Positions 42,519 to 51,805 of a stretch of 64,000 nt of DNA are shown one piece after another. Origin of the DNA: Cytobacillus dafuensis. GTDB taxonomy: Bacteria > Bacillota > Bacilli > Bacillales > Cytobacillaceae. The notes beneath the pieces were generated by a model. That model saw only the letters and a list, made by a program, of their open reading frames with translations. It was not told the DNA's origin and ran no database searches. Positions within the stretch are counted from its first letter, which is position 1; each line of letters starts with the position of its first letter. The position numbers and the translations under genes are program-made. Location: assembly GCF_007995155.1 (NCBI RefSeq), contig NZ_CP042593.1, positions 3,948,001-4,012,000 of the forward strand, written 5' to 3'.

Positions 42519-43753
42519 TAGGTTGACCTCACAATCTTTTCTATTTCCTCAATATAGGTTTTGGATAAATTTTCTCTGTTAAAAGTCTCTCGTACATACT
42601 CGTAGCCATTTTCTCCTAATGTTTCTATCAATTTGGAATCTTGATATATTGATAGTATTTTATTTTTGAAATCTTCCGGATTGTCCACATCAACAAAATA
42701 ACCACAGTTGCTTTTTTCAATAAGTTCTCTTGCTACCCCATTAATTCCTAATAAAATTGGTTTTTTACATGACATATAATCAAAAACTTTATTTGGGTAA
42801 ACCGTTTTATATATCTCTATATTTTTTAAGACAGCTGTACATACATCAGAGGCGTTGCAGAAGTCCGGGATTACCTTTTTAGGTTGTGGTGGTATAAATA
42901 CTACATTTTCAATCTGTTCTTCTTCCGCTCTTATCATCAATCGCTTTTTCTCCATCCCATCTCCAATTAACAAAAAGACGATATCGGGGTACTCTCTGCA
43001 TATTTTTGCTGTATTCAAGATCGAGTCCAAATAATTCGCAACACCATGAGCTCCCATATAAGTTATGACAAATTTGCCTTTTAAGTTATATTGATCCCGA
43101 ACCCAGTTCTCTTTTTCACCAGGTTGAAATATATCTAAATCTGCTCCGTTCGGTATGAAGATTATCTTATTTTCTGGTACATTTTTTTTCTCAATTAACG
43201 CCTTTTTAAACGCTGGAGTTAATACATTTATTTTGTCAGAAAACTTATAACTTAGTTTTTCAACAAGGTATGCAGCATGAATTAGCGCTTTGTTTGTTAC
43301 AACTCCTATGTCAATGGCAGATTCGGGCCATAAATCCCGAATTTCAAAAATCATCGGTGTCCTTTTAAACAGCTTTAATAATATTCCTGTAATTCCCACA
43401 AACAAAGGTGGTGAAGAAACCATCATAACATCATGTTTCTTTATTTTAAAAAGCGCTGCATATAATGAAGAAAAAGTAAAAGAGAAGTATCCCCATAATC
43501 GTCCACGAAACGATTTATTGTAGCTCTCAGAAACATAAGTACGATAAATGGTCACGTTGTCGGAATACTTTTCTTTTACAATCCATTTGCCCTTATATTT
43601 TGATTCTTTTTCCCCAGTTGTATAGTGAACCGTTCCTGCAACAACCGTAATTTCATGCCCCAGCTCTTCCCAATACTTCACAAACTGATTAAATCGGGAG
43701 CCTCCTGAATCATTTTGACCGAGGAAATATTGACAGATTAGTAATATTTTCAT
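42518..43753 (-). CDS. GT4-family glycosyltransferase (WbuB/WbuX-like)
   Basis: A 411-residue GT-B fold glycosyltransferase. The N-terminal acceptor domain has the G-G-S-R-F-N region near residue 17 and the E-I-R-D-L-W-P-E segment near 138. The C-terminal donor domain has Y-M-G-A-H-G near residue 235, and V-Y-P-N-K-V-F-D-Y-M near 325 contributes nucleotide-sugar contacts. This resembles the WbuB group that transfers N-acetyl-fucosamine-type sugars; the donor cannot be fixed. It overlaps the WecC-like gene by one base and follows the heparinase-like gene by 18 bp. Confidence 0.88.
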   Translation of the reverse strand: MKILLICQYFLGQNDSGGSRFNQFVKYWEELGHEITVVAGTVHYTTGEKESKYKGKWIVKEKYSDNVTIYRTYVSESYNKSFRGRLWGYFSFTFSSLYAALFKIKKHDVMMVSSPPLFVGITGILLKLFKRTPMIFEIRDLWPESAIDIGVVTNKALIHAAYLVEKLSYKFSDKINVLTPAFKKALIEKKNVPENKIIFIPNGADLDIFQPGEKENWVRDQYNLKGKFVITYMGAHGVANYLDSILNTAKICREYPDIVFLLIGDGMEKKRLMIRAEEEQIENVVFIPPQPKKVIPDFCNASDVCTAVLKNIEIYKTVYPNKVFDYMSCKKPILLGINGVARELIEKSNCGYFVDVDNPEDFKNKILSIYQDSKLIETLGENGYEYVRETFNRENLSKTYIEEIEKIVRST

Positions 43754-43771
43754 TTACCGCCTCGCACCCCT

Positions 43772-45871
43772 TCAATCAACCTTAAAAACATGATTATCGC
43801 CAATTTCAAACAGGAGTAAAGTATAATCATTTATCTGAACATGATTATTCTCTAATGAATAATTAATTGTATTTTCCTGAGTTGTAATAACTGTTATTAT
43901 TCGTGTATTTTGCTTGCTGTTGAGATTCAATTCAAGCTGGGGAGCTGCTTCTTTAATTCCATAGTATAATGATTTCCAGCCTCTTATTATATTTGTTGCC
44001 CCTATACTGATTTGATCGTTTGTCTTTTGCGAAGAAAATATCTTTAGATTTAATTGTTCATCTTCTAATCTAATTCCCCAAGTATTTTGATTTATTTTTT
44101 CTACCTGATTGACTCCAAATAACCATCTAAGTGAAAAGTTTTGATTCTTACTTTGAAAATCACCAAACATATCATCAACAATAATCCAGCAATTTTCCTT
44201 GTGCAGAATAGATCTACGGTGTATAAGCGGGGAATAGTTACTGTGTTCACCTTCAAATATAGTAACGGAGTCATCCTTATAAAATCTTAACAATTTAGAT
44301 TTAATCCAATTTAACCAAATAAATCTTTGCGCTTTATCCATTTGATCTTTATTATTTATCATCAATGTATTATGTGAGGAAGTGCCATTAAAAAACAGAA
44401 ATTGATCTATGTCAGTATTATATGAGAATGTCCCCGCATCAGTAAGCACATTTTGACCTTTCCACCACAGATCCAAGTGAAGCATATCTGCTTGTGCCGG
44501 CCTATCTTTGAAAGTTGTACATCTTATCATTCCAAACGAGTCTTTTTCTCGAATTGTGTAATAACCTCCAATCGGATAGCTTTTTGTCTCTTTCTCTTGA
44601 CAATCGATTGGTGCACTTAGAGAATCAATCCCACATAACCAAAGGAGATTCTCCTCATGAATTCCACTAAGATAAAGACGCTTCCCCGTTAATACGTACC
44701 ATAGTGCGTTTAATTGAGGCCGATAATCAAGATAATCATTGCTTGCTAAAGGGTGAATTAAGGCGCCATCATTCATCCCGTAATTCGGTAATTTCCCTGT
44801 TTGATCATCTTGATTGTTATATAGGAATAACGCACATTTTTTTAATCGATCATGTAACTCGTCTGAGAACTGGTCATTATTTTTTTTCGCCAATTGGAAC
44901 ACCCATGTGTATACTTGGACGACTAGTCGTTGATAGTTCATAGAATGCTGCAGGTATGTTCCATCTGAATAAACCTGTCTAAGACCTTCCTCTTCAAGAT
45001 ATTTTTTACCTTTTTCTTTCCATCTTGAAGCTTTATCAAAAAAGGGAAATAATAATCCTACCGTATACATTCCTGCAGCTTCTGAAATAGAATGATTATT
45101 TCTTACAGACTTTAAAGCAAAATCATAATGCCTATCAATATGATCCGCATGACAATAAATCATTTTCAGCATTTTTGTCATTCTATCTGGAGTTGTTTCT
45201 TTATGGCTTATAAAAGCATACAGACCAAATATCCAGGCCATTATTCTGAAGGTCATTTCTTGGCCGCATTTATAATTAACACCAATTTCTGCAGGATTCT
45301 CCCCTATCCAATTTTCAAACAGCTCCCAATATTTCGCTGGATACTTATCATCATTGGTAAGAATAAAAGCACGGACAATAGTATAGACAAAGGGAAATCG
45401 GGATAATTCCCAAATATATTTAATGTCGCCAAAGTCATTTTCAAGATCTTTTATGTTTACCCAATGTACTTTCGGCACTTCTATATTGTTCACCGGATTA
45501 ATATGCCAGTTTATTTTTTCAAATTTTACATTCCAGTTGCTAAAATAAAGAAAATTGTTTTCACAAATCTCATCCGCAATTTTAATAACGTCATTTTCCA
45601 TAGAAGGCAGAAGCGAAAACATCCTATCTTGTATTCCTTTTTTATCTTCGGATAAAAAAAAGAAAGGAGCTTTATTTTGTTTCCACCAAAAATGAAGCTC
45701 CTCCTGTGTTTGGAAATTTAGATTTGTTTTTTCAAAGAATTCATAATCTGTCATATGATGAGGAGGAAATTTTTTTTCTAGGAAGCCCATTTTTTTATTC
45801 AGTTCATATTGAAGTCTGAACAACGTCCAGTCTAATCCCATCTGTCTCATGATCTTTAATGTAGTAATCAT
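43772..45871 (-). CDS. Heparinase II/III family protein
   Basis: A 699-residue protein with an alpha-helical toroid-like N-terminal domain (about residues 60-360) and a beta-sandwich C-terminal domain (about 400-690), the layout of heparinase II/III and alginate lyase-type polysaccharide lyases. The L-T-D-A-G-T-F-S-Y segment near residue 465 and the adjacent S-S-H-N-T-L-M-I motif near 485 are family hallmarks. No signal peptide is evident, so the protein looks cytoplasmic. Such proteins occur in many capsule loci, where the role may be trimming or modification of uronic-acid-containing glycan. The neighbouring WecC-like dehydrogenase would provide such an acid. Confidence 0.85.
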   Translation of the reverse strand: MITTLKIMRQMGLDWTLFRLQYELNKKMGFLEKKFPPHHMTDYEFFEKTNLNFQTQEELHFWWKQNKAPFFFLSEDKKGIQDRMFSLLPSMENDVIKIADEICENNFLYFSNWNVKFEKINWHINPVNNIEVPKVHWVNIKDLENDFGDIKYIWELSRFPFVYTIVRAFILTNDDKYPAKYWELFENWIGENPAEIGVNYKCGQEMTFRIMAWIFGLYAFISHKETTPDRMTKMLKMIYCHADHIDRHYDFALKSVRNNHSISEAAGMYTVGLLFPFFDKASRWKEKGKKYLEEEGLRQVYSDGTYLQHSMNYQRLVVQVYTWVFQLAKKNNDQFSDELHDRLKKCALFLYNNQDDQTGKLPNYGMNDGALIHPLASNDYLDYRPQLNALWYVLTGKRLYLSGIHEENLLWLCGIDSLSAPIDCQEKETKSYPIGGYYTIREKDSFGMIRCTTFKDRPAQADMLHLDLWWKGQNVLTDAGTFSYNTDIDQFLFFNGTSSHNTLMINNKDQMDKAQRFIWLNWIKSKLLRFYKDDSVTIFEGEHSNYSPLIHRRSILHKENCWIIVDDMFGDFQSKNQNFSLRWLFGVNQVEKINQNTWGIRLEDEQLNLKIFSSQKTNDQISIGATNIIRGWKSLYYGIKEAAPQLELNLNSKQNTRIITVITTQENTINYSLENNHVQINDYTLLLFEIGDNHVFKVD

Positions 45872-45929
45872 AATGTCTCCTTCTCATTTCTATGTTTTAA
45901 GCACACGCTATGCTCCCTCACTTGAATTT

Positions 45930-47804
45930 TTAAGTGCTTCTCTCCAAGCTTGAAGACTTATGTCTAAGGCGTTCTACCACCTCTAGCATCTTCATTGTCG
46001 AGTTTCCTGTGTATCCCGGCAAAACTTTATCAAGATAGTCTTCTCTAAAAAATTGGAATTTCTCATGTATGATTTCGATATTATTCAAGGCATATTGAAG
46101 TTCCTCGCGATTGCAAACCTCATATGTAACAGGATGAGATAAAAAGTCGACTTTGGATTCGTCTGTATTATATTTTTTTTCATAATTTACTCGTATCGGA
46201 GGAATACCGATAAGGATTGATTGATAGATCGTTCCAGAAGAGATAGAAATACTAACCTCAGAGTTCCTAATAATTTCATTACTCTCCTCATTACTAATGG
46301 ACCCCATAATACCTGTTTCATTAATAATGTTACTGAATTTTTTTTGAAAAAACTTTTTTCTTTTTTCACGAGGATGCAGCTTAACAATTACACTCTTACC
46401 AATATTTTTTACCGATTTAGCAACATCGTTTGTAATATTAATATATTCATTTAAAAAATCATCTGGTTGAGTAAATATAGAAATTTTTCCTTTTACATTC
46501 TTTTTAGAATTAAAGTAATAATCATAACTGATAGGCCCAACATAATTAAACTTTTCTCTTTCATTCGGACAATGTTCAAGGAAAAATCGGTAAATATCAT
46601 AAGTCATAAAAAAGATTCCATTTGTCCAAACATTTATAGGTGCGATGCCTTTCCAATAGGTTGTATGTTGAATAGTATAAATGGGAATACGATTATCTTT
46701 TGCCCACAACCCTTCAATCGCAGCATTATGGTTAAAAGTTTCCGTTGTAAAAATCGTTTCTACTTGATTAATCTTTTCTAACACTTTATTTAACAACCTA
46801 TATCGAATAAGGCCTTCTATCCAGCTAGAAGATATTTCACGCATCAAATCTTCACCATTTATATACACGTTGTTAATCATAAAGTTTGGCATTAATGCAA
46901 GATGTTTGCGTAAGTTGATGGTCAATCCTAGGATAGAAAACAAGTCTTTAATCGTTAATAAGCCTGTCAAAGATAAATAATCTATCCCTTTTTTACTTAA
47001 GTAGGATGTGCAATTTCCCCTTTGAAGCATATCCATAGCTACAAAAAGAGGTCTCTTTTTTTGTCTTTTTAATTCATGATAAATATTTAATAATGGAGAT
47101 ACCTGCACAATATTTCGAGCCAATAGAAAAGTAATTTTGTCATTTTTATCATCATTAAATGAGTAGACAAATTTTTTCCTCTTTATCGCTGCCTTTGCGG
47201 TAAACCACATCTTAAAATAAATAAGAAATCTTATTAGAATCATAAACTCTCTTCTTACAAACCTATAAAAAAGAAGTTTCACTTTCGATTCCTTTGCTAC
47301 CCATTCTGTTGAAATGCCCTTATCCAATAAAAACTTATTAATAAAATAATTTAAATATCGGCTCCTCGTATACATTAGCCTAAACGGCCGCTCTCCCTCT
47401 GAAAAAAATATAGAAGTGAATGGAAGCTTATCGTGGCCATTAATAAAAGTGACGTTCGTAATATTTTCACTCTTAATCAAACCTTCAATTTGAACTAAAA
47501 CATGGTTAATAAAATGGTAAGTTAATTTAGAAAAACCATTCATATATGGCAATATTAGATCAACCATACTATCCTGATTAATCTTTTCGAATTCTTCTGT
47601 TAATTGATTGTATAATGTAAAACAAGGTTCAATATCTCCATACGCTTCATGTTGAATATCAATTTTGAGCACCTTATAAGCATCTATTTTTTTTGCAACG
47701 TTTTCTGATGCTGCAATAATGCAGTATTCTTCTGGGTTAATTCTCTTAATAAATCTCATTAAAGTACTATTTATCTCGTCTTCTAGGTAAATAACAGCAC
47801 GCAT
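45930..47804 (-). CDS. Putative glycosyltransferase, possible nonulosonic acid transferase
   Basis: I do not recognise this 624-residue protein as a named family. It is soluble-looking apart from a hydrophobic patch near residues 185-205. The C-terminal half contains K-L-H-P-R-E near residue 477 and, about 45 residues on, S-I-S-S-G-T-I-Y-Q-S. A His-Pro motif followed by a Ser-Ser motif is what several bacterial CMP-sialic acid and Kdo transferases of GT-B fold show. A T-I-Q-H-T-T-Y-W-K-G segment near 385 fits the same class. The cluster makes a CMP-nonulosonate, so this is the best candidate for its transferase. This is inference; another capsule glycosyltransferase is possible. Confidence 0.55.
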   Translation of the reverse strand: MRAVIYLEDEINSTLMRFIKRINPEEYCIIAASENVAKKIDAYKVLKIDIQHEAYGDIEPCFTLYNQLTEEFEKINQDSMVDLILPYMNGFSKLTYHFINHVLVQIEGLIKSENITNVTFINGHDKLPFTSIFFSEGERPFRLMYTRSRYLNYFINKFLLDKGISTEWVAKESKVKLLFYRFVRREFMILIRFLIYFKMWFTAKAAIKRKKFVYSFNDDKNDKITFLLARNIVQVSPLLNIYHELKRQKKRPLFVAMDMLQRGNCTSYLSKKGIDYLSLTGLLTIKDLFSILGLTINLRKHLALMPNFMINNVYINGEDLMREISSSWIEGLIRYRLLNKVLEKINQVETIFTTETFNHNAAIEGLWAKDNRIPIYTIQHTTYWKGIAPINVWTNGIFFMTYDIYRFFLEHCPNEREKFNYVGPISYDYYFNSKKNVKGKISIFTQPDDFLNEYINITNDVAKSVKNIGKSVIVKLHPREKRKKFFQKKFSNIINETGIMGSISNEESNEIIRNSEVSISISSGTIYQSILIGIPPIRVNYEKKYNTDESKVDFLSHPVTYEVCNREELQYALNNIEIIHEKFQFFREDYLDKVLPGYTGNSTMKMLEVVERLRHKSSSLERST

Positions 47805-47856
47805 GAAATCCCCCCTGGTGAATTTTTCTTTGAAAACAATAAACTGAAAGAGTTCA

Positions 47857-49086
47857 TCAAAACTTTTCTGATGAGTTCTTCCGTTTAAATTGAAAACTCA
47901 TCTTCAAAAGGATTCCGAAGCAAAGAATAAATAAATAGTCGATAAAAAAAGTAAAAGCGGTAAAGGAATTAATAAATGCTGCAATGACATACATGCAAAA
48001 AATTTTTTCGTTATCGTCTAACACCTTAGAGTATAATGCCTGTAAAGACTTAAACATGACCCTTATTAAATTCATATAAAGGATAATTACATAAACCAAT
48101 CCAAATTTTGTAAGCAAACTAACAGGTGTAAAATGGGAGTTGTGTTTACCAACTTCAATTAGTTCATTCCTAGGTGTAAAAATATCATAAACATAACCAG
48201 GACCCATCCCCGAAAACAATAGCCCAAACGAATATTTTACGTCATTTAAAGAATTTTTAATTTCTAGAATTCTATAATCTTCAAATATAGCGCTATACGC
48301 TGAAAAAGGATTCACTATCATAAACTTATAAAATAGATCATGCAAAAATGGAGGTAAGCTAAAGACTCTTTCTGGGGTCATGGTATAAAAGAGTAAAAAA
48401 ATGACACAAAGAATAAATACAGTTAAAAGAATAATCCTTATGAAAACATTATTCTTCCTATCTACAATCAAAACGATTATAAATGTTATTAATAGAGATA
48501 ATAATAAGGCTCTTTTACTCGCCAGCAAAATTAATACAATATTATAAACCATTAAATAGTATCGCTTTTTCGTGTAATAGAAAACGATTGGAAATAAAAA
48601 CATAATTGATGTTTTACCCACACTCAATATTTCTATCCCTATTAGAGGAAACAAGGAGTAAATCAATAGAGAAACGGATAATGAGATGGTTAACCACTTA
48701 GCTAATGGATGAAAATCTCTCTTTTCGATATCACTGTTAATGATGTATACCAAAAGGAGCACAAACGAAATTCCGTTTATAAAGTCGGAAATTATATATC
48801 TAGAAAAATCGTTATAAATAACCCCAAAAGCAAGAGATACAACTGTTATGACCAACATCAAAGCAAGGCTATAGGTAAATTTTAGATGTATAAATCGAGG
48901 AATAATCATAATTAAAAAAATATATAAAAAAACAGCATTGATTACTATATCAATATACGAAGTATTATAAATATTAGCTGCCCTAAAAACTGAAATAATT
49001 TGAGAAAAGCAAATACTAAACAAAATAAAGTTAAATATAAATGAATCCATATTAAATGGATTACGACCTAGCCTTACTTGATTCAT
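47857..49086 (-). CDS. O-antigen/polysaccharide polymerase (Wzy-like)
   Basis: A 409-residue very hydrophobic protein with about 11-12 membrane segments and a large polar loop near residues 255-320 (G-M-G-P-G-Y-V-Y-D and H-N-S-H-F-T). This is the arrangement of Wzy-type polymerases, which join lipid-linked repeat units on the outer face of the membrane. The H-N-S-H-F motif matches the conserved His-x-x-His-like segment of the Wzy_C/O-antigen ligase group. Primary sequence is poorly conserved in this family, so the call rests on topology, loop and context. It overlaps the flippase gene by 26 nt. Confidence 0.78.
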   Translation of the reverse strand: MNQVRLGRNPFNMDSFIFNFILFSICFSQIISVFRAANIYNTSYIDIVINAVFLYIFLIMIIPRFIHLKFTYSLALMLVITVVSLAFGVIYNDFSRYIISDFINGISFVLLLVYIINSDIEKRDFHPLAKWLTISLSVSLLIYSLFPLIGIEILSVGKTSIMFLFPIVFYYTKKRYYLMVYNIVLILLASKRALLLSLLITFIIVLIVDRKNNVFIRIILLTVFILCVIFLLFYTMTPERVFSLPPFLHDLFYKFMIVNPFSAYSAIFEDYRILEIKNSLNDVKYSFGLLFSGMGPGYVYDIFTPRNELIEVGKHNSHFTPVSLLTKFGLVYVIILYMNLIRVMFKSLQALYSKVLDDNEKIFCMYVIAAFINSFTAFTFFIDYLFILCFGILLKMSFQFKRKNSSEKF

Positions 49087-50329
49087 CTTTCATCACCACT
49101 TGTCTTTTGGCGTTTCTGTAAGCTAAGCAAGTAAATACTAATTGGGAAATAAGTGTACCGATTGCCACAAAATATAAGGGATAATTTAAAATTAAAAATA
49201 TTCCGCTTAATAAAGTGTTAACTATTATCGAAATAATTTGTTGAATGACAATTAGTTTTTCTTTGTCTCTTGCAATTTGAATAACATTACAGAATAAAGC
49301 AAGGGTATTAAAATATTGCCCCACGATCAGAATGACAATAATGACAAAGGATTCAGCATATTGAGTAAAGAAAAATTGAATAAACAATTGCATTACAAAT
49401 ATAACAGCTGCATTAAATAGAATGAGCAAAACACTTAATAGGATTAATGTTTTCCGAAAAACCTCTATTGTGTTTGGTTTGTTCGTAGAGTAAAATTTTA
49501 AAAGCTTCGAATAATAAATATATGATATGGATTGCAATACAATAGCACTTCCAGCAATAAGTGTTGTCGAAAAATTATAAATTCCTAAATCTTCATTTCC
49601 TCTATAAATTCCAATTAAAATTTTATCTATGTTGATATACAGCAAATAACCTAAATTAAATAACAGCAGCAAGCTACCGCTCTTTATTAATTCATTAAAT
49701 TCATGGCCGAACAAATTCTTTGGAGAATTTAATGATAATCTAGTATATTTTTTTGATGTCATAAAATAATAAACATTTGCCACTAAAAGTGAAACCGCAT
49801 AAAAATATAAAGCTTTTTCTAAATTTACGCTTTTAAAATAGGCTAATAGTAAAATAACCTCTAGAGAAGCAACAAGAATATACCCAATCGCTATTTCAGT
49901 AAATTTCTCAATGGATCGCAATAGACTTTCATAATAAATGTTTATTTGGTAAAGAAAGAGAATAAAAATAACTAAAAACCATAAATCAGCAAAGATATTT
50001 ATTTTCGTATTTGTTATAGCTAAAGCCAAAATGGTAAAAATGATATAGCTATATACTAAAATTGAAAATGTATTATTTATATACCTTTGTTGTTCAAGTG
50101 GATCTTTCTTAATAGATACATATTTTACTAACGAGTAATTCGTTCCTAAGTTTATAACGATAGAAAATGTTAAGAGCACAGCAACCCAGCTATATAATCC
50201 AAATGCATCAATTGACAAAAGATAGGCTAAAATCATACTTCTTAGAAAGACAATGCCTTGCTTATAATATCTCGAAAATGTGTAAATAATAAGCGTTTTT
50301 ACATTTCCTTTTTGACTAAAGTTCTCCAT
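49061..50329 (-). CDS. Polysaccharide repeat-unit flippase (Wzx-like, MOP superfamily)
   Basis: A 422-residue integral membrane protein with about 12 hydrophobic segments and few charged loops, the layout of the PST/Wzx branch of the MOP superfamily. It would turn undecaprenyl-linked repeat units to the outer face for polymerisation. The N-terminal L-I-I-Y-T-F-S-R-Y-Y-K-Q-G segment and the later G-N-E-D-L-G-I-Y-N-F pattern near residue 240 are typical. It sits between the CMP-sugar synthetase and polymerase genes; the polymerase start lies inside its 3' end. Confidence 0.82.
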   Translation of the reverse strand: MENFSQKGNVKTLIIYTFSRYYKQGIVFLRSMILAYLLSIDAFGLYSWVAVLLTFSIVINLGTNYSLVKYVSIKKDPLEQQRYINNTFSILVYSYIIFTILALAITNTKINIFADLWFLVIFILFLYQINIYYESLLRSIEKFTEIAIGYILVASLEVILLLAYFKSVNLEKALYFYAVSLLVANVYYFMTSKKYTRLSLNSPKNLFGHEFNELIKSGSLLLLFNLGYLLYINIDKILIGIYRGNEDLGIYNFSTTLIAGSAIVLQSISYIYYSKLLKFYSTNKPNTIEVFRKTLILLSVLLILFNAAVIFVMQLFIQFFFTQYAESFVIIVILIVGQYFNTLALFCNVIQIARDKEKLIVIQQIISIIVNTLLSGIFLILNYPLYFVAIGTLISQLVFTCLAYRNAKRQVVMKDESSKARS

Positions 50330-50339
50330 TTCATTCCCT

Positions 50340-51047
50340 TCATTTCTGATTGCTTCTTATAATATATGCTGCCTTGGCCATTTCGAAATCTTTCATATCA
50401 TCAATATCAACTGCTGAAATCCATGACAAAGGATAAAAGCTATGATTCTTTCCATAGAATGTATTTTCTTTCAACAGCTCATTACATTTTGCTATCCAAA
50501 TCGCTCCCGTAGGACAGTACAAATCACTTAAATCTTGGGATCTTTTATGATAGGCCTCATTAAAAATTCGTTCAGGCATGAGGTTATCATCTAATTTTAC
50601 TGCCCACCAAGGGTTCATCCACCCAAATTTAAAACAGCTAATTTGGAAATCTAACCCACTAGTTATATAAAATTCATATGCTGAAACAATATCATTGCTA
50701 TTTCTAAGTGGACAATTAGCCATTAGCTGAACGACATTTTCATACTCCTCTTTGAAATAATTCATCGATTGTTTCAGTGCTGCAATCGTAGCCATACTTA
50801 CTGGGGAATAATCGTCTTCAAACTCATTTCTAAGAAACGGAACCTCTGCTCCAAAAGCTTTTGAAACGGAAGCAATTTCTTCATTATCAGTACTCACAAT
50901 GATTCGATCGAAAATATTTGCCTGAACGGCAGCTTCTATCGTCCAAGCAATCATCGGCTTGTCAAAAAAATCAATGATATTCTTTTTCGGTAACCGCTTG
51001 GACCCCCCTCTAGCCGGAATGATGGCAATATTCTTCCTACTTACCAT
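50340..51047 (-). CDS. pseF: CMP-nonulosonate cytidylyltransferase (PseF-like)
   Basis: A 235-residue cytidylyltransferase that activates a nonulosonic acid with CTP. The N-terminal motif I-I-P-A-R-G-G-S-K-R-L-P-K-K-N at about residues 8-22 is the signature of the acylneuraminate cytidylyltransferase family. S-T-D-N-E-E-I-A near 51-58 and Q-L-M-A-N-C-P-L-R near 105 complete the nucleotide site. Given pseB, C, G and I in the same run, the substrate is most likely pseudaminic acid or a derivative; NeuA-type or LegF-type specificity cannot be excluded. It overlaps the SDR gene by 7 nt, suggesting coupled translation. Confidence 0.85.
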   Translation of the reverse strand: MVSRKNIAIIPARGGSKRLPKKNIIDFFDKPMIAWTIEAAVQANIFDRIIVSTDNEEIASVSKAFGAEVPFLRNEFEDDYSPVSMATIAALKQSMNYFKEEYENVVQLMANCPLRNSNDIVSAYEFYITSGLDFQISCFKFGWMNPWWAVKLDDNLMPERIFNEAYHKRSQDLSDLYCPTGAIWIAKCNELLKENTFYGKNHSFYPLSWISAVDIDDMKDFEMAKAAYIIRSNQK

Positions 51048-51805
51048 ACAGACCAGCCCCCATCAACAACAAGATTATGTCCAGTTATACCTGCTGAATA
51101 ATCTGAGGCTAGAAATTGCACAGCTCCTATCACTTCTTCTTCTTTTAGCATTCTCCCCATCGGGCAAAGCCTTCCATATTTTTTTTTGAAATCCTCGTTA
51201 ACACGGCCTTCAACACCGCCAAAGGATATAGTATTTACTTGAATTTTTCTATCAGAAAGCCGGACTGATAATTCTTTCGTAAGGTGGATTAATGCTGCTT
51301 TGGCAACACCATAATGAATAGGGGACTGATTATGAAAGTCTTCATAGAGTGATGGATTCGGCGGGACTATTCCATACATGGATGAAATATTAATAACATT
51401 CTTTAATATAGATTGTGTATGACTAATAAATTTCATTGTTAGGTTATATGGAACAATGACATCTAAATTGAATTCTCCATGCCAGTTTTCGTATGGTACA
51501 TATCCGTTCTCCATCTTTAAATAATCTATATTTCTAGCATTATTTATAAGAACGTCGGGCCAAGTTTCATTCTGCTCACACCATTTGATAATTACATTTG
51601 CAGCACTTTTATCCTCTAAATCTACCTGTATGAAATGGAATGAATCGAGATATTCCTTTTTATCTAGTTGCTCCAAAAACTCCAATACGTTCAGGTTACT
51701 TCTCGATGTAATGACTACTTTACATTGCTGTGATAAAAAAAACTTAACGAACTGCTTCCCCACTTTTCCTGTACCGCCAGTAATTAATAATGTTTTAGCC
51801 ATCAT
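51041..51805 (-). CDS. Short-chain dehydrogenase/reductase, nonulosonate-associated
   Basis: A 254-residue classical SDR. The NAD(P)-binding T-G-G-T-G-K-V-G-K is at about residues 8-16, the N-N-A-R motif near residue 87 and the catalytic Ser in N-I-S-S-M-Y-G near 143. The Y-G-V-A-K pair lies near 169-173. SDRs of this kind sit beside CMP-sugar synthetase genes in flagellin or capsule glycan loci (PtmA-like). An oxidoreduction on the nonulosonic acid or a precursor is inferred. It overlaps both neighbours by a few bases. Confidence 0.83.
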   Translation of the reverse strand: MMAKTLLITGGTGKVGKQFVKFFLSQQCKVVITSRSNLNVLEFLEQLDKKEYLDSFHFIQVDLEDKSAANVIIKWCEQNETWPDVLINNARNIDYLKMENGYVPYENWHGEFNLDVIVPYNLTMKFISHTQSILKNVINISSMYGIVPPNPSLYEDFHNQSPIHYGVAKAALIHLTKELSVRLSDRKIQVNTISFGGVEGRVNEDFKKKYGRLCPMGRMLKEEEVIGAVQFLASDYSAGITGHNLVVDGGWSVW

